Source: Phycisphaerae bacterium (GTDB taxonomy: Bacteria > Planctomycetota > Phycisphaerae > Phycisphaerales > UBA1924). From it: a stretch of DNA of 49,951 nucleotides. The notes beneath the pieces are model-generated. The model was not told the DNA's origin, did no database searches, and was given only the letters and a program-made list of their open reading frames with translations. Positions within the stretch are counted from its first letter, which is position 1. The number at the start of each line of letters is the position of its first letter. This document shows positions 36,569 through 45,722 of the stretch, piece after piece. The stretch is from positions 1-49,951 of the forward strand of contig JAUHXM010000011.1 of NCBI GenBank assembly GCA_030426605.1. Reading direction: 5' to 3'. The position numbers were made by a program, and so were the translations under genes.

Positions 36569-37945
36569 ATGGACCGCGCCCGCCAACCCGCCCGCCGAAC
36601 ACATGCGGTCGCGGTGCCGGTGCTCGCGATGGTGTCCGTGCTCACCGGGTGTGTCGTGCACGTTCAACGAGCCGCCGTCGTAGACGTGACCCACGCCTAC
36701 GCCGCCTCGGACACGCGACCCGAACTCCCCGAGCACGACCTGCCGTGGCCCGACCGCTTCGGCGACCGGCCCGACCGTCGCGGCGTCATCGTGCCCGTCG
36801 AGGGCCCGCTCTCCGTTTGGCAGGGCGTCTGGCTCGGCGAACACCACGCGTGGCGATCGCGGAAGGTGGAGTACGACGACGCGGCCGCCTTGGGCAAGGT
36901 GTTCGGAGCGCCCTCCGGATTCGACTTCCGCACCGAGGGCCCGGGCTCGTTTCTGTTCGTGCGCGACCGGCGCTACGCCGAGCCCGACCCGCCGCCCGTG
37001 CCCGAGTTCACCGACGCGGACCCCGCGGAGATGTTCAAGTTCGTCAGCGCGAAGGTCACACGCACGTGGGGCGGTGTGCCCGGCGTCGAGTTGCAGCGCA
37101 CCTGGTTCGGGCTCTACGACCCCTCGAGAAATCTCAAGGGCGACCGGACGCACCGCGGCACGATCGTCCTCATGCCCGGCATGTTCGGCACGCCCGAGCC
37201 CGTCATCGAGTCGCTCATCAAGTCGATGCGTGACCGCGGCTGGTCGGTGCTTCGGATGCTCAGCCACCCGTCGCGGTTCACCGAGCGTCTCGAAGTGCAC
37301 GTCGGCACAGACCCGGATGAAGCGGCCCAACTCTTCGCGGAAGAACTCACCGACCGCGCCGCCGAGTGCGCGTACGCCGCGAGCGCCGCGGCCGAGCACG
37401 CCCACACGCTCCGCCCCGAGCTCGCGGACAAACCCACGGTGCTCCTGGGCATGAGCGGCGGCGCGATCGCGTTGCCCACCGTCTTCGCCTACGACCCCGA
37501 CGCCTACGACGCGACCGTGCTGATCGCGGGCGGCGTGAACTTCCTGGGCATCAACCTCGCGTCGAACTACGCCTCGTTCATCGACGCCGTGCACGCGCAG
37601 TGGGGCGACCTCGACGACCCGCGCGACCCGACCAACGACGAGCAGCGAGCCCTCGCCGAGGCATACCTCGAGCACGCGGGCCTGGACGGCTACCACCTCG
37701 CCGACCGTCTCGCGAGCAAGCCCGCGCTCATCATCCACGGGTCGTCCGACCGCGCCGTCCCCGCGTCGTTCGGCGACCAGCTCTGGGAACGAGCCGGCAA
37801 GCCCGAACGCTGGGTCTTCCCCGTTGGGCACGAGCTGGTCTTCCTCGCCCTCCCCACGCAGGCGGGGCGCATGCACCGATGGCTCGTGGAACGTCTCGAG
37901 CTGACGCACAACGCCGGCGAAGACGACGACGAGGTGGGCCCGTGA
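36569..37945 (+). CDS. Alpha/beta-hydrolase lipoprotein
   Basis: 458 residues. Lipoprotein signal with lipobox VLTGC, modified Cys28, starting at ATG 36569. The mature N-terminal part (about 30-175) is unfamiliar. The alpha/beta-hydrolase core (about 185-445) has IVLMPGMFGTPEPVIESL (oxyanion region), nucleophile Ser296 in LLGMSGGAIAL, then Asp394 in GSSDRAVP and His421 in PVGHELVF, in proper order. Serine hydrolase on an unknown ester, exported to the envelope. The stop overlaps the next GTG (GTGA), so it is co-translated with an orphan gene, with the DUF255 gene close behind. Confidence 0.82.
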   Translation: MDRARQPARRTHAVAVPVLAMVSVLTGCVVHVQRAAVVDVTHAYAASDTRPELPEHDLPWPDRFGDRPDRRGVIVPVEGPLSVWQGVWLGEHHAWRSRKVEYDDAAALGKVFGAPSGFDFRTEGPGSFLFVRDRRYAEPDPPPVPEFTDADPAEMFKFVSAKVTRTWGGVPGVELQRTWFGLYDPSRNLKGDRTHRGTIVLMPGMFGTPEPVIESLIKSMRDRGWSVLRMLSHPSRFTERLEVHVGTDPDEAAQLFAEELTDRAAECAYAASAAAEHAHTLRPELADKPTVLLGMSGGAIALPTVFAYDPDAYDATVLIAGGVNFLGINLASNYASFIDAVHAQWGDLDDPRDPTNDEQRALAEAYLEHAGLDGYHLADRLASKPALIIHGSSDRAVPASFGDQLWERAGKPERWVFPVGHELVFLALPTQAGRMHRWLVERLELTHNAGEDDDEVGP

Positions 37946-38874
37946 CCCTCGCGCACCAGCGCCCGCTGACCATCGGGCTCAGCCCGTACCACCTCGCCGG
38001 CCCGTCACCCGCGGCGGTCGTGTCGCTGCTGATCGCGGACCGGGTCGTCACCATCGTGCCCACGCCCCCGGGCGAGCCGGACCGTGCCCGCGCGCGCCGC
38101 AAGGCCGAGTCGGTCCCCCGGTTCGTCGAACTCGTCGATCGCTGGCGGTGGTCCGTCCCGCTCTGGCTCGACGGCGTCCTCCGAGGCGATCTCGAGGGCG
38201 AGGACCCCGCCCGCGGCGTGCACGACGTTGTCCGCGACATCGCCGAACGCGACGACCTCGCGCCCCTGCGTCCGTTCCTGCACCGCGGACGTGACGCCGA
38301 CGACCGCCTCTGGCTCGACGCGATCGCGTCGGACCTGCTCCGGGGAGGCCCCGACCCCGGGCTCGCCGTCCCCGTGACCGCCGCGCTCGACGCGTTCTGC
38401 GCGCGCACCGGTGCGCTCGCGGCACGGTGCGAGCCCAACTCGATCGCCGAGCGCGCCGAGGTCAAGCTCGCACGCAGGCGTGCCCGCGTCGCCTTCCCGG
38501 CGTTCCTCGGGTGCACCGCCGAGCGTCTGCTCGAAGCGCGCGACCTGCTCGAACCCCAGCTCCGCGCTCTGCGGGTCGCGATCACGACCGGCGCCGCCGA
38601 GCCCTCCTGCCGAGCCGCCGCGGACGCCCTCGCAGACGTGTTCGAGACCCACGCCGACCACATGACGCGCGTCGTGGACGATCTGGACCCGCGCACGCGC
38701 ACGGCGTGGGTCTCGGTGGAGCTGAGCGAACTGCCCGCAGACGCCGCGCTCCGCTCGTCCGTCCACGCCGCCATGGCACCCGAAGCGGGCCGCGCTCGAC
38801 GCGCCCCGACCGCCGTGCTCACCCCGCCCGCGGGCACGCTGGACGCCGCGTTCATCCGCGTGGTCGGGCGCTGA
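37942..38874 (+). CDS. Conserved-looking protein of unknown function
   Basis: 310 residues from a GTG that overlaps the previous stop. It starts [19 protein letters not shown] and has no signal peptide or membrane span, so it is probably cytosolic. The first half is a mix of strands and helices with Arg/Asp-rich segments ([19 protein letters not shown]). Residues 140-270 look helical with regular Leu/Ala. I recognise no family, and no metal or nucleotide motif stands out. Coupling to a lipoprotein hydrolase upstream and a thioredoxin-fold gene 19 bp downstream is the only clue to function. Confidence 0.7.
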   Translation: MTLAHQRPLTIGLSPYHLAGPSPAAVVSLLIADRVVTIVPTPPGEPDRARARRKAESVPRFVELVDRWRWSVPLWLDGVLRGDLEGEDPARGVHDVVRDIAERDDLAPLRPFLHRGRDADDRLWLDAIASDLLRGGPDPGLAVPVTAALDAFCARTGALAARCEPNSIAERAEVKLARRRARVAFPAFLGCTAERLLEARDLLEPQLRALRVAITTGAAEPSCRAAADALADVFETHADHMTRVVDDLDPRTRTAWVSVELSELPADAALRSSVHAAMAPEAGRARRAPTAVLTPPAGTLDAAFIRVVGR

Positions 38875-38882
38875 GCGCGACC

Positions 38883-38888
38883 TAGCAT
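38883..38888 (+). promoter_or_regulatory. -10 box of the DUF255 gene, leaderless geometry
   Basis: TAGCAT, ending 5 nt before the ATG at 38894. Confidence 0.45.
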
Positions 38889-38893
38889 CGCGC

Positions 38894-41191
38894 ATGCCCA
38901 CGCACACCAACCGGCTCGCGCGCGAAACGAGCCCGTACCTCCTCCAGCACGCGCACAACCCGGTTGACTGGTTCGCGTGGGGGCCCGACGCCATCGCCGC
39001 CGCCCGCGAGCGCGGCGTGCCAATCTTTCTCTCCGTCGGCTACTCGACGTGCTACTGGTGCCACGTCATGGAGCGAGAGAGCTTTGAGGACGAGGCGACC
39101 GCCCGCGTCATGAACGACCGGTACGTCTGCGTCAAGGTGGACCGCGAAGAACGCCCGGACATCGACGAGATCTACATGGCCGCGACCGTCACAATGACCG
39201 GCTCGGGAGGATGGCCCATGTCCGTCTTCATCGAGCCTGAATCGCTCAAGCCCATCTACTGCGGCACGTACTTCCCCCGCGAACCCGCGCACGGGCGGCC
39301 CTCGTTCACCCAGGTGCTCGAGGGCATCTCGGACGCCTGGAACACCCAGCGCGACAAGGTCCTCGCGACGGCGAACCAACTCGCCGAGGCGGTCGCCGAG
39401 TCGCTGAGCGCAGCGCGCGAGCCCGTCGGCGTCGGCCGCCCGCAGGTCGAGCGCGCCGTGCAAGCCCTGCTCGCGTCGTTCGACCGCACGAACGGCGGGT
39501 TCGGAGGTGCGCCCAAGTTCCCCCAGCCCGTGTTCGTCGAACTCCTGCTCGAAGCGCGACGCACCGCGGGGGAAGACACCCGCGTCGCCCTCGACGCGGC
39601 GATCCGCGCGACGCTCGACGCCATGATGCTCGGCGGCATCCACGACCACGTCGGGGGCGGGTTCCACCGGTACAGCGTGGACGAGCGCTGGACCGTCCCG
39701 CACTTCGAGAAGATGCTCTACGACAACGCCCAGCTCGCCGGGCTCTACGCCCGCGCCGGGACGCTGTTCGACGACGACGAGTACAAACGCACCGCCCGCC
39801 GAACCGCGTCGTACCTCCTCCGCGAGATGACGGACGCGTCCAACCCCGGCGCGAACGGCTTCTTCAGCGCCCAGGACGCGGAGGTGAACCACCGCGAAGG
39901 GCTGAACTATCTCTGGCTGCCCGACGAGATCCACGCCGTGCTGAACGCGGACGAAGCCGCGTTCGCGACGCGGGTGTACGGGCTCGACGCGTCGCCGAAC
40001 TTCCGCGACCCGCACCACGCGGCCGACCCGCCCCGGTTCGTGCTCCGACTCGAGTCGCGGATCGGAACCGACGCCGACCGGTTCGACGTGATCAACGCGA
40101 CGCTGCTCGCCGAGCGATCGAAACGCGAGCAGCCGCACCTGGACGACAAGATCCTCGCGGCGTGGAACGGGCTGGCGATCGCCGGGCTCGTCGCGGTGGG
40201 GGATGCGCTGGGTGAGCGTGAGTTCGTCGCCGCCGCCGATCGAGCCGCGCATTTCGTGCTCTCCTCCATGCGCGACACCGATGGCACGCTCCTCCGGTCA
40301 TCCCGCGCCGGCCGGGCCCACACGCCCGCGTTCCTTGAGGACCACGCGTTCATGATCGAGGGACTGATCGCGCTCCACCGTTCGCCACTCGCCGAGCACA
40401 CCGACTATCTGGGATCCGCGATCGACCTCGCCGAGCGCGCGATCGACGCATTCGGCACCATCACCGACGACACGCTCGTTCTCCACGACACCCGAGCCGA
40501 TCAGAGCGATCTGTTCGTCCGGGCCCGCTCGACGCACGACGGCGCCGTCCCTTCGGGAACGAGCGTCATGATCGGCGCCCTGCACGACCTCGCGGCCGAG
40601 ACCGAAGACCACGCGTGGGCGAACCGCGCCGCGCGGGCGCTGCGCGGCGTCTCCGCCGCGATCGCGGACAACCCCGTCGGCGCGGTGAACGCGACGCGCC
40701 ACCTGCTCCGGTTCATGCACGACGCGGGCCGGTTCGCCGGGCTCATCGAGTTTGACGCCACGGCGAACACCGCCGTATCACGATCCAAGCCGCCCGTCAC
40801 GGTGCTCGCGGACACCGACGAGATCCGCGTCGGCCCGGACGCGCCCGCCGTCGTGAACCTCGCGCTGCAGATCGAGCCCCCGTTCCACATCGTCGCGGCC
40901 GACCCGGGCGTCGAGGGGCTCGTGCCCCTCCGCGTCGGGCTGGTCTCCGGCTCGGGCGTCGCCGTCTACGCCGATTACCCGGCCGGCGAGCCGGTCGGCG
41001 TCGAGGCCGTGGGCACGGTGAACGTCCACACGGGCCGCATCGAGTTCCCCGTCGTGATCGAGCACGCGCCGGGCGTCGGCGCGACCCCCGGCGAGCCAGT
41101 GCTGGGCGTCACCTTCCAGGCATGCACGGACGACGCCTGCCAGCAGCCCATCACGGCACGCCTCGACGTCCGCGTCGATCTTGAAGACTGA
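38894..41191 (+). CDS. DUF255 thioredoxin-domain protein with C-terminal DsbD-alpha-like domain
   Basis: 765 residues. N-terminal DUF255 thioredoxin-like domain (about 1-165): [19 protein letters not shown], with the redox pair Cys53-Tyr-Trp-Cys56 in [11 protein letters not shown]. Next an (alpha/alpha)6 barrel resembling N-acylglucosamine 2-epimerase and six-hairpin enzymes, about 185-620 ([40 protein letters not shown]). The last 130 residues (about 635-765) match the N-terminal DsbD immunoglobulin-like domain, with Cys744 and Cys749 in [12 protein letters not shown]. Members (YyaL, SPATA20) have no settled reaction; the redox Cys pairs suggest thiol exchange. No signal peptide is visible, although DsbD-alpha domains are normally periplasmic. 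Only 3 bp separate it from the convergent HAD gene. Confidence 0.88.
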   Translation: MPTHTNRLARETSPYLLQHAHNPVDWFAWGPDAIAAARERGVPIFLSVGYSTCYWCHVMERESFEDEATARVMNDRYVCVKVDREERPDIDEIYMAATVTMTGSGGWPMSVFIEPESLKPIYCGTYFPREPAHGRPSFTQVLEGISDAWNTQRDKVLATANQLAEAVAESLSAAREPVGVGRPQVERAVQALLASFDRTNGGFGGAPKFPQPVFVELLLEARRTAGEDTRVALDAAIRATLDAMMLGGIHDHVGGGFHRYSVDERWTVPHFEKMLYDNAQLAGLYARAGTLFDDDEYKRTARRTASYLLREMTDASNPGANGFFSAQDAEVNHREGLNYLWLPDEIHAVLNADEAAFATRVYGLDASPNFRDPHHAADPPRFVLRLESRIGTDADRFDVINATLLAERSKREQPHLDDKILAAWNGLAIAGLVAVGDALGEREFVAAADRAAHFVLSSMRDTDGTLLRSSRAGRAHTPAFLEDHAFMIEGLIALHRSPLAEHTDYLGSAIDLAERAIDAFGTITDDTLVLHDTRADQSDLFVRARSTHDGAVPSGTSVMIGALHDLAAETEDHAWANRAARALRGVSAAIADNPVGAVNATRHLLRFMHDAGRFAGLIEFDATANTAVSRSKPPVTVLADTDEIRVGPDAPAVVNLALQIEPPFHIVAADPGVEGLVPLRVGLVSGSGVAVYADYPAGEPVGVEAVGTVNVHTGRIEFPVVIEHAPGVGATPGEPVLGVTFQACTDDACQQPITARLDVRVDLED

Positions 41192-41194
41192 TCG

Positions 41195-41833
41195 TCAGAA
41201 CAAGTCGCGGCGTTCCAACTCGGCCCGCATCTGCGCCGCCGTGTCGCCCTCGTGGTCGATCCGCACCGCGTTCCATCCCGCCGCCCGCGCCGCTTCGATG
41301 TTCTCTTCCAGATCGTCGAAGAACAGAATGGACGCCGGCGCAACGCCCACCTCGCGCACGAACGCCTCGTAGATCCGCCCGTCGGGCTTGGCATGCCCGA
41401 TCTCATGGCTCGCGTGCTGGTGGTGCAGCGTGCTTGCGGTGGGGAAGTCCCGCTCGCGCCGCGCCCAGTGCCGGGCGTTCGTGTTCGAGAGCATCCCCGT
41501 CTGCACGCGCCCCGCGTCGTGCAGATCGCGGACGAGCGCGTCCGCGCCGGGGTACTCGCCGAGCAGCCACGCGTCGTGCACGAGCGCGATCTCGTCGGGT
41601 GAATACGCCCCGCGCATCGTCGCCGCGACCTCTGCGAAGAACGCCCCCTCGTCGATCGCCCCGACCTGATACCGCATCGACGCCTCGCGCCGCACGTGGT
41701 ACATGTCCGCGTCGTCCGCCTCGGGCCGCAGGTCGAGCCCCGCCGCGGCGACGCCCTCGGCGAACCCCCGGCAGATCCGCAGGATCACCCCGCCCCAGTC
41801 GAAACACACAAGCTCAATCGACCGATCACCCAC
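41195..41833 (-). CDS. HAD-superfamily hydrolase
   Basis: 212 residues. Motif I reads CFDWGGVIL (nucleophile Asp12), with Gly instead of the second Asp, as in the YihX-type (DxGN) subgroup. Motif II Thr/Ser in LSNTNA, motif III Lys in GHAKPDGRIY, motif IV FFDDLEENIEAA. A helical cap lies between I and II. Phosphatase or dehalogenase on a small substrate; the substrate cannot be read from sequence. The start overlaps the end of truD by 8 nt, so it is the third gene of the bfn-truD-HAD operon. Confidence 0.87.
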   Translation of the reverse strand: MGDRSIELVCFDWGGVILRICRGFAEGVAAAGLDLRPEADDADMYHVRREASMRYQVGAIDEGAFFAEVAATMRGAYSPDEIALVHDAWLLGEYPGADALVRDLHDAGRVQTGMLSNTNARHWARRERDFPTASTLHHQHASHEIGHAKPDGRIYEAFVREVGVAPASILFFDDLEENIEAARAAGWNAVRIDHEGDTAAQMRAELERRDLF

Positions 41834-43154
41834 CCTGTTGCGCCTCCAGCGGGTTGATCTTCATGATCTCGTCCATCACCGTCGTCGCGAACGACCCGCG
41901 CGGCAACTCGAACGCGCACCGCACGTAGCTGCCGTGCTCGTCCACGCCGCCCTCGACATCCACGTTCGTCACGGGGATCCGCAGCGGGCGGCGGGCGCCT
42001 TCGAGCATCTCGAGCGAGAGCGCGCTGGCGCGATCGAGATCCGCGGGCGTCACGCCGATGCGCGACAGCTCGCCGAGCTCCACCCGGTCCGTATCGCCCG
42101 AACCCCGCTGCATCTCGGCGCCCCACATCGGGCCCGAGGGCGAGAGCTCGAACCGTTCGACGCGCCCGCGCGTGTCCTCACTCCCGGCATCGGCCTCGTC
42201 CACGACGAACGTCGCCCGCGACTTATGCACGAACCCCACATCGCCCGGCAGCAGCTCGTTGAGGGTGCCCGCCTGCACCCGCTTGTTCAGCACGGCGTTG
42301 AACACCGCCGACTGAAACGAGCTGATGAAGAAGCTCGCCGCGGTCGGATCGATCTCCCGCAGCGCCTCGTCGTGTGACGCGCCAGCCGCCAGCGCGTGCA
42401 ACGCCTGTCGTTCCGCCCGGTAGCCCTTGGGCCACGCCTCGTACGCCGCCCGGTAATCGCCCGCGGCATACTGCTCGCGGGACGTCGCCTGAGCGCCGGG
42501 TGACCGCTCGTTGGGCCCAAGCACCAACGCAAGCGCCCCCTCGGCATCCCCCAGGATGATCGCCCGCCCAACCGCGTGGTTGTTGCGCAAATACCCGAAC
42601 CGCTGGATCCCGATCCGGTTGGGCACACCGGTCCCCTCGAGGATCGCAAGCGACCGCTGCGCCTCGATGACCTTCTGCGCCGGCACGCCCCGCACGCGGA
42701 TCGAGAACCGGTTGCCCGCCAGATGCCCGCGTTTGAGCTTGTTCGTGTGCAGGTCCGCCCAGCGGATGCGGACCAGCGGGTGCTCAAGCAAGGGGAAGTC
42801 GTCGGGCGACTTGCCCGGCGCGTGGATCGACACGATCTGGCGCGTGATCGCGTGCTTGTCCTTGAGCCCCGCGTGCCCGATCTGCCGGCGATTGACCCGG
42901 AAATGCCGCGCGAGCACCCCGATCATCTCGACCGTGCTCATGCTGCGCTTCTCAGCACACACATATATGTGCTCGCCTTCGCCGCACGGTTGGTACAGCG
43001 GGATCTCATCGACCAGGAAATCCTCTGGGTACTGCTTGAGCGTGCCCCCGATGCCCGGCACGTCCTGCGTGAGGTACTTCGGGGCGACGACGTGCGTGCC
43101 CCCATCGTCGGGCAACGCATCGAAATCTTGGATGGCTCGCTCCTCGGCGTTCAA
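41826..43154 (-). CDS. truD: tRNA pseudouridine(13) synthase
   Basis: 442 residues. TruD isomerises U13 in tRNA(Glu). The catalytic Asp99 lies in the family motif GHAGLKDKHAITRQ. Further family marks: FLVDEIPLYQPCGEGEH at the N-terminus, NRFSIRVRGV and PNRIGIQRFGYLRNN (the NYF-like region). About 90 residues longer than E. coli TruD (349), with the extra length mainly in the TRUD insertion domain and C-terminus. The ATG overlaps the stop of the upstream nuclease gene (ATGA), and the end overlaps the HAD gene. Confidence 0.93.
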   Translation of the reverse strand: MNAEERAIQDFDALPDDGGTHVVAPKYLTQDVPGIGGTLKQYPEDFLVDEIPLYQPCGEGEHIYVCAEKRSMSTVEMIGVLARHFRVNRRQIGHAGLKDKHAITRQIVSIHAPGKSPDDFPLLEHPLVRIRWADLHTNKLKRGHLAGNRFSIRVRGVPAQKVIEAQRSLAILEGTGVPNRIGIQRFGYLRNNHAVGRAIILGDAEGALALVLGPNERSPGAQATSREQYAAGDYRAAYEAWPKGYRAERQALHALAAGASHDEALREIDPTAASFFISSFQSAVFNAVLNKRVQAGTLNELLPGDVGFVHKSRATFVVDEADAGSEDTRGRVERFELSPSGPMWGAEMQRGSGDTDRVELGELSRIGVTPADLDRASALSLEMLEGARRPLRIPVTNVDVEGGVDEHGSYVRCAFELPRGSFATTVMDEIMKINPLEAQQGG

Positions 43155-43588
43155 AGCTCGCCCGGTTCCTGCCGGCGGGCGGCGTCGATGACGTCCTCGT
43201 CCACGTAGATCGGCACGCCCGACGCGATGCCCAGCGCGATCGCATCGGATGGGCGCGAGTCGATGTCGATCGTCTCGCCCTGCGCGTTCCGGACGTTCAG
43301 CCGCGCAAAGAACGTGTGCTCCTCCAGGTGCGTGATCTCGATCGACTCGATCTCGCCCCCCAGCGCCTCGACCACGCTCGCGAGCAGGTCGTGCGTCTGC
43401 GGGCGTTTGATGGGCACCCCGGCGAGCCGACGCTCGATCGCCTGAGCCTCAGGCAGCCCGATCACGATCGGGAACGTCCGAGCCTCGTCGTTCGCCCGCC
43501 CGTTCTCCAGAACTTCGCGCAGCTCGATGATCTGGTAATCCACGAGCTCGCGGATCAGGATTCTGGATAGCTGCATCCGGACGGACAT
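43151..43588 (-). CDS. Bifunctional nuclease family protein (DUF151)
   Basis: 145 residues, one BFN/DUF151 domain. Family features: FPIVIGLPEAQAIERRLAG, RPQTHDLLASVVEALGG and the closing DIDSRPSDAIALGIASGVPI. Members are reported with DNase and RNase activity in plants, and are common but poorly studied in bacteria. A GAGGAG Shine-Dalgarno lies 7 nt before the ATG, and TACGCT lies farther upstream, so unlike several neighbours this transcript has a leader. It is first in the bfn-truD-HAD operon, coupled to truD by ATGA. Confidence 0.9.
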   Translation of the reverse strand: MSVRMQLSRILIRELVDYQIIELREVLENGRANDEARTFPIVIGLPEAQAIERRLAGVPIKRPQTHDLLASVVEALGGEIESIEITHLEEHTFFARLNVRNAQGETIDIDSRPSDAIALGIASGVPIYVDEDVIDAARRQEPGEL

Positions 43589-43633
43589 CGCGGCGCTCCT
43601 CGCGTGGACTCCCGAACGAAAGCGTACGTCGCG

Positions 43634-44413
43634 TCAGGCCTCGCCGCCGGGCGGGGCGTCGATCGGCGTCCCCAGGGCTTCGATCACCCCACGCGGGCAC
43701 CCGATGTGCGCAATCACCACCTCGCCGACGTATGCCTGAGCGTCCAACGCGATCAGCCCGGGTTTGGCGCCCGCGAACGTCACCGTCCGGTCCGCCCGCA
43801 CCGCGCACCCGAGCACGGCCCCCGTGTCCGCATCGATCCCGGTGGGGACGTCCGCCGCGATCACCCGGCTCCCGCGCGCCCGTCGGTCGTTCATCCACCC
43901 GACGAGCTCCGCGGCCGTTCCCTCGACGTGCCGCGTCAGCCCCGTCCCGAACAGCGCGTCCACAACCACGCCCGGCGTCGGAACATCGGGCAACGCGCCG
44001 CCCTCGGTACGCACGATCGAGAGATCCATGCGTTCGACGATCTCGAGGTTGATCGCCGCGTCCCCGCGGCGGCTCCCCGGCGCGAGGACGACGCGGACAC
44101 CCGCGCCGGCATTGTGCAGGTGTCTCGCCATGGCGAGCCCGTCGCCCCCGTTGTTGCCCGGGCCGCAGACGACCGTGGCGTCCCGCACGCCCGATTCGAC
44201 CATGAGCCCGATCGTCTGCTGCGCCAGCGCGATCGCGGCGTTCTCCATGAGCACGATCGAGGGCACGCCGTACCGCTCGACCGCGATCCGGTCCACCTCC
44301 CGCGCCGCGGCGCGTGAGAGGACGTACGCCGACTCGCTCGGGAACGCACCCGTATCACCCGCGGGCTCGCGCGGCTCGCGCCGGACGAATCGGCTTGGCT
44401 CCCCGCCGGGCAT
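43634..44413 (-). CDS. nnrE: NAD(P)H-hydrate epimerase
   Basis: 259 residues. YjeF_N fold; it interconverts R and S forms of NAD(P)H-hydrate so that NnrD can dehydrate them. Motifs: SRAAAREVDRIAVERYGVPS, LMENAA, the nucleotide loop CGPGNNGGDGL (83-93), DALFGTGL and ADVPTGIDADTG. The dehydratase partner is about 10 kb away on the same strand rather than fused. The start at 44413 has TACACT ending 6 nt upstream and no SD. Divergent from the glycosyltransferase, with 55 bp between starts. Confidence 0.92.
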   Translation of the reverse strand: MPGGEPSRFVRREPREPAGDTGAFPSESAYVLSRAAAREVDRIAVERYGVPSIVLMENAAIALAQQTIGLMVESGVRDATVVCGPGNNGGDGLAMARHLHNAGAGVRVVLAPGSRRGDAAINLEIVERMDLSIVRTEGGALPDVPTPGVVVDALFGTGLTRHVEGTAAELVGWMNDRRARGSRVIAADVPTGIDADTGAVLGCAVRADRTVTFAGAKPGLIALDAQAYVGEVVIAHIGCPRGVIEALGTPIDAPPGGEA

Positions 44414-44419
44414 CGCGCG

Positions 44420-44425
44420 AGTGTA
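44420..44425 (-). promoter_or_regulatory. -10 box of nnrE, leaderless geometry
   Basis: TACACT on the minus strand, ending 6 nt before the ATG. Confidence 0.5.
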
Positions 44426-44468
44426 CCCGCATGGGCCCGCCGTGCTCCCTACCCTGCCCCCTCGCGTC

Positions 44469-45701
44469 ATGACGCCCTGGTACATCGTCATCCCGGTCGG
44501 GCTGCTCATCGCGTTCGCGGCGGCGTTGCTCTTCTTCTGGTCCGTCGCCTCGTACCGCATCCTCCGCGAGCTCAACGCCCTGCCCACCGCCCGGGCTGGG
44601 CTCCCGCTGGCAAAGGCGAGACCGCCCACGCGGTCCGTCTGCGTCGTCGTCCCCGCGCACAACGAGGCGGGCTCGATCGCCGCCCTCGTCCAGTCGTTTC
44701 GCGCCCAGGACCACCCGAACGCCCACTTCGTGCTTGTTCTGGACCGCTGCACGGACGCCACCGAACGCGTCGCCCGCGACGCCATCGGCGACGACGACCG
44801 ATTCACGATCATCCTCAACGATTCGTGCCCCGACGACTGGGCGGGCAAGGTGAACGCCGTCTGGCAGGGCGTTCAGCGGTCCGAGCACGCCGAACGGGCC
44901 GACCACCTGCTGTTCACCGATGCCGACTGCGTGTTCGCGCCCGAGTGCTTGTCGGCGACGATCGCGCTCGCCGAGGACCGCGACCTCGACATGCTCAGCC
45001 TCTTCAGCACCCAGCGGCACCGGGCGTGGTATGAGCTGCTCGTCCAACCCACGACGACGCTCGAACTGGCACGCCAGTACCCGCTCCTCCGCGCAAACCA
45101 CCGGGACGCGGACCACCGCCGCGCCTTCGCGAACGGCCAGTTCATGCTCTTCCGGCGCGCGGCCTACGACGCGATCGGCGGGCACGAGATCTGCAAGCAC
45201 GCCCTGCTCGAAGACATCGGCTTCGCACGAGCCCTGAAAGATCACCGACGCCCCGCCGGGCTTCTGCTCGCGGACGGCGTCGTCTCGTGCGCCATGTACG
45301 ACACGTGGGCGGAGTACCAGCGCGGGTGGAAGCGGATCTACACCGAGTCCGCGACGCGTCGCCCGCTGCGCCTCCGACGGGCCGCGAAGCGGCACGCCGC
45401 GATTTTCACGGTCATCCCCGCGGGGGCGCTCGCGTGCCTGCTCGCAGGTCTCTTCGTCGTCCCCGGTGCGGACACGCCGCTGCGGGCCCTCTCGATCGGG
45501 CTGCCGCTGCTCGGGTTCGTCGCGTGGGGGTTCGGGCTGACGCTCGCGTTCCGCGCCGGGCGGACGCCGCTGTGGGTCATCCCGTTCACCCCCATCGGGG
45601 CGGTGCTGACGGCGTCCATCCTGCTCAGGGCCGCCCGCGACCTGGACGCCGGCGCCGAAACGCAGTGGGGCGGCAAGTCGTACCAACGCCAGAGCCGCTG
45701 A
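44469..45701 (+). CDS. Membrane glycosyltransferase, family 2 (HpnB/CrtQ-like)
   Basis: 410 residues. One N-terminal membrane helix (about 5-27), a GT-A catalytic domain, and a C-terminal membrane region of two to three helices (about 316-392). GT2 motifs: VVVPAHNEAGSI (59-70), LDRCTDAT, DDWAGKVNAVWQG and the metal-binding Asp151-Ala-Asp153 in LFTDADCVFAP. The later ALLEDIGFARALK and a QRGW-like box as YQRGWKRIY support a processive or lipid-acceptor type. The layout resembles hopanoid-linked HpnB, but no hopanoid genes are present, so the acceptor is unknown. TACCCT lies 13 nt before the ATG. Confidence 0.85.
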   Translation: MTPWYIVIPVGLLIAFAAALLFFWSVASYRILRELNALPTARAGLPLAKARPPTRSVCVVVPAHNEAGSIAALVQSFRAQDHPNAHFVLVLDRCTDATERVARDAIGDDDRFTIILNDSCPDDWAGKVNAVWQGVQRSEHAERADHLLFTDADCVFAPECLSATIALAEDRDLDMLSLFSTQRHRAWYELLVQPTTTLELARQYPLLRANHRDADHRRAFANGQFMLFRRAAYDAIGGHEICKHALLEDIGFARALKDHRRPAGLLLADGVVSCAMYDTWAEYQRGWKRIYTESATRRPLRLRRAAKRHAAIFTVIPAGALACLLAGLFVVPGADTPLRALSIGLPLLGFVAWGFGLTLAFRAGRTPLWVIPFTPIGAVLTASILLRAARDLDAGAETQWGGKSYQRQSR

Positions 45702-45710
45702 CCGCCCCGC

Positions 45711-45716
45711 TAGAAT
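45711..45716 (+). promoter_or_regulatory. -10 box of exbD, leaderless geometry
   Basis: TAGAAT, ending 6 nt before the ATG at 45723. Confidence 0.5.
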
Positions 45717-45722
45717 GGGCCC

